Made by a program: the position numbers and the translations under genes. DNA of 20,302 bases from positions 8,701 through 29,002 of the forward strand of contig DMNP01000111.1 in the NCBI GenBank assembly GCA_003452695.1. The letters run 5' to 3'. This stretch comes from Eggerthellaceae bacterium. Its GTDB lineage: Bacteria; Actinomycetota; Coriobacteriia; Coriobacteriales; Eggerthellaceae. Every line of letters starts with the position of its first letter. The first letter of the stretch is position 1. Of the stretch, positions 7,901 to 14,575 are shown one piece after another. The notes beneath the pieces were generated by a model that was not told the origin of the DNA, made no database searches, and saw only the letters and a list, made by a program, of their open reading frames with translations.

Positions 7901-10572
7901 TCGAGATCGTCGAGAAAGCGAGCAACCCGGACGATTCGGACAACCCCGACAACCCGGACAACCCGGACGATCCCGATAATCCTGAAAACCCCGATACGCC
8001 GAAAACCGCGGCGGAACAGCTGGCGGCCGCCCAGGAAGCCTACGACAAGCTGCAGCAGCAATATGCCGACCAGGAGAAAGCGGTGCAGTCCGCCCAGGCC
8101 GCGCTGGATGAAGCCACGGCGGCGAAGACCGCGGCCGACGAATCGCTGGCCCAGAAGCAAGCTGCGTTGGACGAAGCCGACGCCGCCCTGACCGCCGCCG
8201 TCTCGGAACGCGATGCGGCCCAGGCCGACAAGGCGACTGCCGCGGAAAACATCGCAAACGCCCAGAGCGCGATTGCCAGCGCCCAGAGTGCCGTGGATGC
8301 TGCAACTGCCGAAAAACAGCAGGCCGACCAGGCCGTTGCCAGCGCCGAGCAAGCGGTTTCCGAGGCACAGGCCAAGCTGGCCGCCGCCCAGGAGCAGATT
8401 CAAAAAGGCTCCTTCGGCTTCTTCGAGCACGTCGGCGCCACCGCCGCTCTGAACGCCCTGAACCGCGAGGGCTTCAACAACACGGTGACCAACGGGAACG
8501 GCAAGAAGTTCACGGACTACGTGAAAAAGGGCGATGCCAAGGATGCCACATCGCTCGACAGCATGAAGGAATCGCTGGAGTGGATTAAGTATGCCAACCA
8601 GATTCGTACGAGCGAAGGTATGAGCGTCTTCGTCGTGACCGACGAACTGATGGCCTCTGCGCAGGCGAACGCCGACTACTCGGCGGTAATCTACGACCAC
8701 GCAAGCAACCGCGGATCGAATTTGCGCAACAATGCAGAAAACCTTTATCGTGCAAACATTGGTGTTGAACGGGCGTATCAGGGCTGGTATTACAACGAAA
8801 AGCAGGCGTTCGACAACGCCGTTGCACAGGACCCCTCGCTCGAGCAGTACCGCTACAATGCATTCGGCCTGTACACGGCAAACCCGAGCGTCTATATGCG
8901 GGTTGGGCATTACCTGAACTTCATCTGGCCCAATTCGACCATGACGGGCATTGGCCTGTGCTACAACAACGGCACGGCGGCCATCCAGCACTTCGGCGCC
9001 AGCTCGTATGGCCAGCCCACCTTCACCGTCGACCAATACGAAAAGCGGTTCATGGACTACTACAACTCGGTGAAGGGCGACCCCGAGCGGGCGCTGGCCG
9101 AGGCGCAGGCGGCGCTTGAAGCGGCGCAGGCTACGCAACAGGCCAAGGCGGATGCGCTGGCGGCTGCACAGGCGGCGCTCGGCGAGGCTGAAACTGCGAA
9201 GGCAAACGCGGAATCTGCGCTGGCCGCCGCCGAGGCTGCCATCGCCGCCGGCAACACCAAGGTGGCCGATGCCGAACGTGCAAAGGCTGCAGCCCAAGGC
9301 AACCTGAACACCGCTCGGGACGCCGCGAACACCGCAGCTCGCGCTGTTTCCCAGAAGCAGGCGACCCTAGAAGCCGAGCAGCAGAAGCTAGCAGCCATCG
9401 GCGAGAAGCTGGCCCAGGCCAAACAGAAGCTGGACGAGGCCCAGGCGCGCTACGATGCGGAACAGGCGCTGGCCGCCGCGCAGCAGAAGGCGCAAGACGA
9501 CCTGAAGGCCGCAGCCGAAGCGCAGGCCGCAGTCGACAAGGCGGCCGAAGAGGCGAAGGCGGCCCAAGAAGCGGCCGAAGCCAGCTTGAAGGAAGCGGAA
9601 CAGGTGCAGGACAAGGCAAGCGACGAGGCGCAAGCCAAGTCCGCCGAGGCCAAGCGCCTTGCCGACGAAGCGCAGGCGAAGGCCGCCGAGGCGAAGCGGC
9701 TTGCCGACGAGGCGCAGATTGCCGCCGCTGCGGCTGCCGATTCCGCCCAGGCCCTGAAGGATGCCGTGGAAGCCAGTCCCTACGCCACCGACGAGCAGAA
9801 GTCGCAGGCGCAAACGGCTGCCGCCAACGCCGGCGACCAGGCGGCCAAGGCGGCCGGGTCCGTTGCAAGCGCCGTTCAGGCCGAAACCAATGCGCAGACT
9901 ATTGCCGAAAGCGCCAAGACCCAGACAGATGCCGTCGAGCAAGCCGTGAAAGACAAGCAGCAGTCCAGCGGCGACACCCCCGGCGGCGACACCCCGGGCG
10001 GCGACACCCCCGGCGGCGGCACGACCCCGGGCGGCGATACTCCGGGAGGCAGCGACAACCCGGGCAGTGGCAGCAACCCCGTCGGCGACGACGTTTCCGA
10101 CGACGACCAGGCGGCAGCCGACCTTTCAGGGGCCTCCATTAGCGGCCTGGGTGCCAAGACCTACACGGGCAAGACCATCACGCCGGCGCCCGTGGTCGTG
10201 CTTGCGGGCAAGACGCTGGTGGCTGGCAAGGACTACACCGTGTCCTACAAGAACAACGTGCAAGCGGGCACCGCTACCATTACCGTTTTGGGCAAGGGCG
10301 CATACGGCGGCCAGCAATCCGCCGCCTTCACCATCGGCAAGGCCAAAATCGCCACGGCCAAATTCAACAAGGTGAAGCCCCGGAAGTTGAAGAAGAAGGG
10401 CAAAGCCGTGAAGCCCAAGATCGTCGTGAAATTCAACGGCAAGACCCTGAAGAAGAACAAGGACTACAAGGTGGTCTACAAGAACAACAAGAAGAAGGGC
10501 ACCGCCAAGGCCATCGTGAAGGGCAAGGGCAACTTCAAGGGCAAGAAGGTCGTGAAGTTCAAGATAAAGTAG
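4999..10572 (+). CDS. Large secreted modular surface protein with CAP (SCP/PR-1) domain between two coiled coils
   Basis: A 1857-residue protein. Residues 1-46 form a long signal peptide ending AFA-AP. Residues about 134-248 and 564-684 look like PPC-type beta modules. Six degenerate Ig-like repeats (about 295-365, 369-468, 470-556, 687-781, 782-875, 876-973) share an [x]DY...W...G.Y...LKG.G.Y pattern. An Asn-Pro-Asp linker (975-1003) leads to a coiled coil (about 1006-1138), then a CAP domain (core 1194-1354) with H1234 of YDHA, E1247 of NAENL and H1304 of GHYLNF, matching the CAP His/Glu/His signature. A second coiled coil (about 1361-1654) includes a 14-residue tandem repeat at 1545-1572. 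A Gly/Asp/Thr/Pro linker (1657-1694) precedes two C-terminal repeats (1710-1781 and 1783-1857). There is no LPXTG motif or C-terminal membrane helix, so retention probably depends on the C-terminal repeats. A surface adhesin or wall-associated role is inferred, not shown. Confidence 0.92.
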   Translation: MHSFRNSSSWSEHRCKNAPLACSLIAAAMAIAVALAMQAAAPMAFAAPSAAPKPLGMPGYEAGSVGVQGADTAIPGYVDPGPDSGRTNPDRPDPNRVVSDYAGSNSGEDASEPVDPAGSEMRLPGGTIPNLGINQVREIVLNADNDHVAWLSFTPSRDGLYGFKSLPPATSADAGGDGDADASARDPKAALYELAGADGLLGLVQENDDAADSDFRIVSYLNGGSTYYLACRSYGDADVRYNVQAFETDANDLANLQASLANASVWTDCADLYEALGPVVEDPFNADEEGAAKVLTYGVDYGVGGWYRQATDDEGEPLYDADGNPRYEQCSYVPREAGEYRLCLRGLNDYKGECVFDFGISNAYDLGNYTVEPEQYSILATDYPMNGARLKLQFLRSDGQGGMQAVDLVENVDYRLTDWCETTDEGEMNWLNEAPTMPGHYSVSVEGKGNYEGSSVQDVEFQIAEANDVSAASIKQVKDSYPCDGGHVVPVFPQVIAVDGQDITAHCTVEIVRYEDDGSAAVVDWAKAPGSYAVVATGSRDGYVGTVEHPFEVFDYRWNHGDAYAYRTWMICPIVSVGESFPIELPLNEGCYDRWLCVNPDASGTYVFSFYGQNCVPCAGLYESVSSDDASVGDYDLLCIADSFDVPGGAVLEAELEAGRSYYVVCSVEGSPQAATFQFAMGKSEEHNLALHSVSSELQILSGSTAPMDALDIEVLPYEDESGEDAPLVCGRDYWVQGWYNADGAALAAPPTAAGNYFVRLYGISPYYGWLDVPFEMRDPRDLSADWWSAYCPDMYEGQDAPLQDVSLSLVERYAESLNLQPQIGRDYEISGWLDEERNRLTGAPAQPGSYWLELKGIGDYFNCAYAPVILYATGDIAGCYPLIESAAVKANGKPVTLNALGVALYEDSELETALRYGIDYVLDAWVSAETDEVLGVDPNNGPSEIGVYYARLKGVGPTYSGTVELWFEIVEKASNPDDSDNPDNPDNPDDPDNPENPDTPKTAAEQLAAAQEAYDKLQQQYADQEKAVQSAQAALDEATAAKTAADESLAQKQAALDEADAALTAAVSERDAAQADKATAAENIANAQSAIASAQSAVDAATAEKQQADQAVASAEQAVSEAQAKLAAAQEQIQKGSFGFFEHVGATAALNALNREGFNNTVTNGNGKKFTDYVKKGDAKDATSLDSMKESLEWIKYANQIRTSEGMSVFVVTDELMASAQANADYSAVIYDHASNRGSNLRNNAENLYRANIGVERAYQGWYYNEKQAFDNAVAQDPSLEQYRYNAFGLYTANPSVYMRVGHYLNFIWPNSTMTGIGLCYNNGTAAIQHFGASSYGQPTFTVDQYEKRFMDYYNSVKGDPERALAEAQAALEAAQATQQAKADALAAAQAALGEAETAKANAESALAAAEAAIAAGNTKVADAERAKAAAQGNLNTARDAANTAARAVSQKQATLEAEQQKLAAIGEKLAQAKQKLDEAQARYDAEQALAAAQQKAQDDLKAAAEAQAAVDKAAEEAKAAQEAAEASLKEAEQVQDKASDEAQAKSAEAKRLADEAQAKAAEAKRLADEAQIAAAAAADSAQALKDAVEASPYATDEQKSQAQTAAANAGDQAAKAAGSVASAVQAETNAQTIAESAKTQTDAVEQAVKDKQQSSGDTPGGDTPGGDTPGGGTTPGGDTPGGSDNPGSGSNPVGDDVSDDDQAAADLSGASISGLGAKTYTGKTITPAPVVVLAGKTLVAGKDYTVSYKNNVQAGTATITVLGKGAYGGQQSAAFTIGKAKIATAKFNKVKPRKLKKKGKAVKPKIVVKFNGKTLKKNKDYKVVYKNNKKKGTAKAIVKGKGNFKGKKVVKFKIK
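7924..7999 (+). repeat. Tandem Asn-Pro-Asp coding repeat
   Basis: Nine-base units of the type AACCCGGAC or AACCCCGAC are reiterated with synonymous variation, encoding an acidic Asn-Pro-(Asp/Glu) linker between the last N-terminal Ig-like repeat and the first coiled coil of the surface protein. Such a tract should form an extended, non-helical spacer and is a likely site of length variation between strains. Confidence 0.85.
9631..9714 (+). repeat. Two tandem 42-bp units inside the second coiled coil
   Basis: Units at 9631-9672 and 9673-9714 encode QAKSAEAKRLADEA and QAKAAEAKRLADEA. Fourteen residues equal two heptads, so gain or loss of a unit would preserve coiled-coil register. The third-base differences show that the duplication is not recent. 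Confidence 0.8.
9970..10047 (+). repeat. 15-bp tandem repeats encoding Gly-Asp-Thr-Pro-Gly
   Basis: Three 15-bp units beginning GGCGACACCCC (9970-9984, 9985-9999, 10000-10014) are followed by diverged copies. They encode a GDTPG linker between the second coiled coil and the C-terminal repeats of the surface protein. The near-identity at DNA level makes slippage likely, so the copy number may vary between strains or assemblies. Confidence 0.85.
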
Positions 10573-10603
10573 CCAGGCAAGTAGCCGCGAGGATGCATTT
10601 AAC

Positions 10604-10626
10604 GGGGTGCGCGCACAGCGCACCCC
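10604..10626. terminator. Perfect 9-bp hairpin between convergent genes
   Basis: GGGGTGCGC at 10604-10612 pairs perfectly with GCGCACCCC at 10618-10626 around a five-base loop. It lies between the stop codons of the convergent surface-protein gene (plus) and zinc-ribbon gene (minus), the expected place for a bidirectional terminator. Neither side has a proper T tract, so either termination is weak or factor-assisted, or the hairpin mainly protects the 3' ends. Confidence 0.5.
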
Positions 10627-10680
10627 CGCGCGATGGCGCGTCGGACAGATGCGCCCAGGCGGAGCGGTTGCAACGGCGGC

Positions 10681-12036
10681 CTATTCCATAAGGCCCTTGT
10701 TCTTTTCGGCTAGCTTTTGCTCGGCGCTTACCGAAGTGCCGTAGCTTTTCTCCGTGCGCCAGCGCTTGGTTATGACCAGGCCTTCGCTGTCGTAGCTCAT
10801 GCCGGCGTCGCTTGCTTCCACGGCGGTGCGCATCTGGCGCTTGAAATGCGAGTCCACCGTCATCGGCACGACGAACACCACGGCAATCGCAATGCCGATA
10901 AGCACGTCGATGTTGTCCATTTCCCTCCAGCCTTCCGACATCGCTCCCAACAGGAAGAACATCGCAATTGCAAGCACCACGCCAATCGTGCAGACGGTCA
11001 GCCAGCGGCGGGTGCGGCTTATGGGCAGGTTTCCCACGCATTTTCCCGTCTCGCCGTTCACGGCGAACAGCATCTGCTCGTCGTCCCAGGTGCAGTGCAT
11101 CAGCCATACAGGCAGCACGCACGTTTGCACGCCGACGGTTTCCACGTTCGTCTCGGCGGCTACCACTTTCGTTATGCCGTCTATCTTGGGTTCATCCAGC
11201 ACGTCTGCTTCCATGTCGTGCTCGAACGAGCTGCGCGCCAGCTTCTCGGCCCGCAGCTGGCCTTCCCCGGCGCTCTCGTCGGCCACCTCGGTCAGATAGC
11301 CCGCCACGTAGCTCGTCGAGAAATCGCGCAGGGCATGCAGGCTGAACGGCGCGATGGCGTCCATGTGCGCGTCGGGCATCTTCGATGAGCCATCGACGGG
11401 AATCCTCGCGAACGAGGCATGGCCCGCGCGTTTGAAGGCGTAGTAGTGCTTCGCGGAGCTGCCGCCATGCTCCCATTCTTCGTAGGCAATGTAGTCGGCC
11501 CAGCCCTGCGCGTCCACGTCGTACAGGTAATACGGCACGTACACCGCCTGCATGTGTTCCAGCATGGCGTCGAATTCGCGCGAGAGGTACCACTTGTGCT
11601 CGAAGTGCTCGCGCATGCGCTCTTCGGCCTGTTCGCGCGTTACCGTGAAGGGCAGGATGCGCTGCGGCAGGTTTTCGTCGTTGGCGATGCCTGCCACCAG
11701 CATGTTGTTGTCGCAATAGGGGCACGACGTGGAAACCGTGCTCTGGTCCGCGATGACGCCCGCCCCGCACGACGGGCAGGCGTATTGCACCGTGGTTTGG
11801 GCCGCCGCCGTGCCTTCGTGGGCGATTTCCCAGGGCGCGTTGTCCAGGAATTCCTGAACGGTGCGGACGTGCGGCGCATCCCGCGTAACCGCTTCGGGGT
11901 TGATGATCAGCGCCTTTTCCACTTCGCCTTCGGCAAACGAGCTTTCGCAGAACGCACATTCCAGCAGGCCGGTTTCGGCGTTGAACGCCAACACCCCACG
12001 GCAGTTCGGGCATTGGTAGGTAGCGGCATTCGCCAT
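10681..12036 (-). CDS. Double zinc-ribbon membrane protein of unknown function
   Basis: A 451-residue protein. The first zinc ribbon uses C9/C12 and C27/C30, the second C87/C90 and C105/C108, all as CxxC pairs. A middle region of about 200 residues (120-330) with many aromatic residues (for example YVPYYLYDVDAQGWADYIAY) follows. Two hydrophobic segments near 345-365 and 375-397 suggest membrane insertion, and the C-terminal tail is polar. Similar proteins are usually annotated as TFIIB-type zinc ribbon-containing or PriA-like, but nothing here resembles a helicase and I would not transfer that function. The start is supported by GGGAGG (complement of 12045-12050) eight bases upstream. The gene is last in a run of five minus-strand genes and is separated from the ABC transporter by a repeat-filled spacer, so it probably has its own promoter. 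Confidence 0.88.
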   Translation of the reverse strand: MANAATYQCPNCRGVLAFNAETGLLECAFCESSFAEGEVEKALIINPEAVTRDAPHVRTVQEFLDNAPWEIAHEGTAAAQTTVQYACPSCGAGVIADQSTVSTSCPYCDNNMLVAGIANDENLPQRILPFTVTREQAEERMREHFEHKWYLSREFDAMLEHMQAVYVPYYLYDVDAQGWADYIAYEEWEHGGSSAKHYYAFKRAGHASFARIPVDGSSKMPDAHMDAIAPFSLHALRDFSTSYVAGYLTEVADESAGEGQLRAEKLARSSFEHDMEADVLDEPKIDGITKVVAAETNVETVGVQTCVLPVWLMHCTWDDEQMLFAVNGETGKCVGNLPISRTRRWLTVCTIGVVLAIAMFFLLGAMSEGWREMDNIDVLIGIAIAVVFVVPMTVDSHFKRQMRTAVEASDAGMSYDSEGLVITKRWRTEKSYGTSVSAEQKLAEKNKGLME

Positions 12037-12077
12037 GGCTATCGCCTCCCACGAGCCGTACTCCAGGAATTGAGCCC

Positions 12078-12083
12078 ATTGTA
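12078..12083 (-). promoter_or_regulatory. Candidate -10 box for the zinc-ribbon gene
   Basis: Read on the minus strand this is TACAAT, in a locally AT-richer stretch about 42 bases before the start codon. A convincing -35 element at 16-18 bp is missing. It lies on the gene side of the repeat cluster, so the repeats would be upstream of, not within, the transcript it starts. Confidence 0.35.
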
Positions 12084-12184
12084 CACGATGGACGTTGTCT
12101 CAGCGGTAATGCGTCATTCGCGTAAGCCCCGTCGCTGGCCGGGCTGTGGGTTGCTTATCGCGGCCCGGCCGACGGCAGAGGCGA

Positions 12185-12449
12185 GGCGGGGGTTGCGGGT
12201 GGATGGGGCCACTAGATCGGCCTTTTCCGGGCTTTCGCCGCACGAAGACGGGAGTTGCGGGTGGATTTTCCGTTTCCCGGAAGGCTTCCAGCGGCGTTTT
12301 CCCAGTTCGGTTCTTGGTGGCAACCCGCGAATTCACCCGCAACCCCGACCTCATGCACGCGAGGGTCCGAAAACGGCATTCTTGTAGCCCCATCCACCCG
12401 CAACCCCGCCCTCATTTCCACGAAGTGCGGGTTGCGGGTGAATGGGGCC
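12185..12449. repeat. Cluster of five REP-like palindromic repeats in both orientations
   Basis: The core GTTGCGGGTGGAT (or GTTGCGGGTGAAT) occurs on the plus strand at about 12192-12204, 12254-12266 and 12431-12443, and on the minus strand at 12331-12343 and 12392-12404. Copies are flanked by GGCGGG on one side and often GGGGCC on the other. The first two plus copies and the two minus copies have matching spacing (about 80 bp per pair) and related inner sequence, so the pairs form a large inverted repeat around a central 64 bp, with a fifth copy at the right end. The fourth and fifth copies can fold into a hairpin pairing 12387-12406 with 12429-12448 with one mismatch. The layout resembles REP/REPIN elements. 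Whether it recurs elsewhere in the genome cannot be seen here. Confidence 0.8.
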
Positions 12450-12524
12450 TGTCGTAAAAGTGGTGGCTGTGGTGGGCGACGGGGCCCGACGACGTACTGC
12501 CAAAATGAGGTCGCGTTTGGCGGG

Positions 12525-14411
12525 CTACTTCATCAGACCGGTTTGGTAGTTCCACAGGGTGGCGTAGGTTCCGCCGGTTTCGAGCAGCTGGGCGTGAGTG
12601 CCGTCTTCCACGATGCGGCCGTGCTCCAGCACGACGATGCGGTCCAGGTCGGCCACGGTGGACAGGCGATGCGCGATGACGATGGAAGTGCGCCCACGCA
12701 TCAGGTTGGCAAGCGCTCCCTGCACCAGGCGCTCGCTTTCGGAGTCGAGCGCGCTCGTGGCCTCGTCTAGCACCAGGATGGGCGCGTCGGCCAGAATGGC
12801 GCGCGCGATGGCGATGCGCTGGCGCTGCCCGCCCGAAAGCGTGGCGCCTCGCTCGCCCACCTCGGTGTCGAAGCCGCGGGGCAGTTCCCGGATGAAATCG
12901 AGCGCGTTTGCCTGCTCGGCGGCGCGTTCCACTTCGGCATCGGTGGCCTCGGGGCGGCCGTAGGCTATGTTCTCGCGGATGCTGCGGTGGAACAGCAGCG
13001 CCTCTTGCGGCACGTAGGCAATGTTGCGGCGAAGGCTTTCCTGCGTGCAGCACGCGATGTTCTGGCCGTCCACGAGGATGCGTCCTTCCTGGATGTCGGA
13101 CAGGCGCAGCAGCAGCGCGGTTATCGTGGTCTTGCCCGCGCCCGACCGGCCCACCAGGCCGATGCGCTGGCCTGCGGGAATGTGCAGGACGAAGTCATGG
13201 AACAGCTTGCCGGAGGTGGGGGAGCCGGCATCGTTGGCGGAGGTTTCGCCGGCTTCGGCACCCGCCTCGGCAACTGCGCCCGCGCCCGTCCCGGCGCCCG
13301 CGCCATCGGCCCCATCTGCGCCTGTCCCGCGCGCATAGCTGAACCCGATGCTCTCGAAATCGATGCGCCCTTCGCGCACGTCCAGTTCGGCGGCGTCGGG
13401 CGCGTCTTCCACGAGCAACGGCTCGTCCAGGATAACGGTCATCTCGTGGGCGTCGCCGAACGACCGGTTCAGCTGCTGCAGCATCAGCCCGATGCGGTCG
13501 AACTGCGTGGTCAGGGTGTAGGTATAGGTGAACATCATCACCAGCGTGCCCGGCGCGATGCCGAACCAGGCGTTGCCGCCCGTGGCGAACACGGCCAGCA
13601 ACACGGTCATGGCTACGATGATGGACGAAACGCCCACGCTGCGCAGCGTGGACGCGCGCATGCGGCGCGAATCGGTGGCCAGCACGTCTTCGTTGGCTTC
13701 GGTGAACAGGCTGCGCTCGCGCCCTTCGCGCCCATAGGTCTTCACCGCCATGATGTTGGTCACGCTGTCGGACAGCCGCCCGAACAGTCGGTTATACGAT
13801 TTGGCCGCCTCGGTGTTCAGCGGCAGGATGCGTGTGTACATGTGATACGCCAGCAGCACGTAGGCTGCCAGCAGCACGGCCAGGATGGCCACGAACAGCG
13901 GGACGACCGGTCCCAATATGGCCACGGTGAACACGGCGGCGCATGTTATGGGGATTATGGTGTATATCAGGCTTTCCAGCACCATGGCATAGGCGTTCAT
14001 GAACTTAGTGGTCTGGCTGACCAGCGCCCCGCCGTAACGTTCGGAATGGAAGGTCATGGACTGGTTCGAAAGCGTGTCGAAGCACAGCGTGGCCAGGTCG
14101 AAGTTCGCGTATATCTGCAGCTTCCACGTGGCGTAGTCCTGGAACTTGCTTGCCGCCTGTCCGGCCACGTTTATAAGCACGAGCGCGATAATCGCGCCCC
14201 CGAACACGCCGACCACCTGGTCGGAGGCCACCGCGCCTTCGGATATGCGGTCGATGATGCGAGCCATAACGTACGGGTTGCCGAACGACACCAGCCCGCT
14301 CAGCGCGATGGATGCCAGCACGTCGGCCGCGAACAGCCCTCCGTGCGCGCGCGTCGTATTCCAATACCGCGCCAACGTGCGTTTCACCACTGCAGCGTCT
14401 TTGCCGATCAT
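12525..14411 (-). CDS. ABC exporter half-transporter (fused membrane and ATPase domains)
   Basis: A 628-residue protein. The membrane domain with about six helices spans residues 20-320. The ATPase domain follows: strand FESIGFSYA near 352-360, Walker A GRSGAGKTT (421-429), Q-loop Q469, signature LSGGQ (525-529), Walker B ending D549-E550, D-loop SALD and switch H581. All catalytic elements are intact, so it should be an active exporter, presumably a homodimer because no second half-transporter is adjacent. Residues 361-402, between the first strand and the rest of the ATPase core, are an Ala/Gly-rich insertion absent from typical members. The substrate cannot be deduced; the overall look is that of multidrug or lipid exporters. 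The ATG at 14409-14411 follows a purine-rich AAGGCAAGG. It lies 164 bp downstream of the FIST-GGDEF gene on the same strand, so cotranscription is possible. Confidence 0.95.
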   Translation of the reverse strand: MIGKDAAVVKRTLARYWNTTRAHGGLFAADVLASIALSGLVSFGNPYVMARIIDRISEGAVASDQVVGVFGGAIIALVLINVAGQAASKFQDYATWKLQIYANFDLATLCFDTLSNQSMTFHSERYGGALVSQTTKFMNAYAMVLESLIYTIIPITCAAVFTVAILGPVVPLFVAILAVLLAAYVLLAYHMYTRILPLNTEAAKSYNRLFGRLSDSVTNIMAVKTYGREGRERSLFTEANEDVLATDSRRMRASTLRSVGVSSIIVAMTVLLAVFATGGNAWFGIAPGTLVMMFTYTYTLTTQFDRIGLMLQQLNRSFGDAHEMTVILDEPLLVEDAPDAAELDVREGRIDFESIGFSYARGTGADGADGAGAGTGAGAVAEAGAEAGETSANDAGSPTSGKLFHDFVLHIPAGQRIGLVGRSGAGKTTITALLLRLSDIQEGRILVDGQNIACCTQESLRRNIAYVPQEALLFHRSIRENIAYGRPEATDAEVERAAEQANALDFIRELPRGFDTEVGERGATLSGGQRQRIAIARAILADAPILVLDEATSALDSESERLVQGALANLMRGRTSIVIAHRLSTVADLDRIVVLEHGRIVEDGTHAQLLETGGTYATLWNYQTGLMK

Positions 14412-14474
14412 GCCGCCTTGCCTTTCGCTGTTCCGGAAGCGGCAGTCCTGCGGAACCGCTTCCCTTCGCGCTAT

Positions 14475-14480
14475 TGTACC
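14475..14480 (-). promoter_or_regulatory. Weak candidate -10 box for the ABC transporter
   Basis: TACAAT on the minus strand, 63 bases before the start codon and inside the 164-bp gap after the diguanylate cyclase gene. The only TTG-type hexamer nearby (TTGTCT) is seven bases away, which is too close for a -35 element, so this is a tentative call. Confidence 0.25.
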
Positions 14481-14575
14481 GCGCTAGACAAGCCCGTCTT
14501 TCCCGGGGCGCCAAAGAGGGGCGTTCGTTTGGCCTGGCCGCTCGGGCCGCATATCGCGAACGGCGCGTTCTTGGG

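Larger units (their letters stand above)
12037..12524. other. 488-bp intergenic region without a credible gene
   Basis: This spacer lies between the ABC transporter stop and the zinc-ribbon gene. Open frames of up to about 100 codons exist on both strands, but they merely translate the repeats (recurring Ile-His-Pro-Gln-Pro and similar strings) and have no ribosome binding sites. The contents I can name are the five-copy palindromic repeat cluster (12185-12449) and a candidate -10 box near the zinc-ribbon gene. The stretch 12450-12524, just after the transporter stop on the minus strand, shows nothing definite. Confidence 0.7.

Noticed and set aside
4999..10572. Sortase-anchored protein
   Set aside because: No LPXTG-like motif followed by a hydrophobic segment and positive tail exists at the C-terminus; the protein ends in Lys-rich repeat sequence.
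12185..12449. Repeat cluster considered as a CRISPR array
   Set aside because: Copies occur in both orientations, spacing is uneven, the repeats vary, and no cas genes are present.
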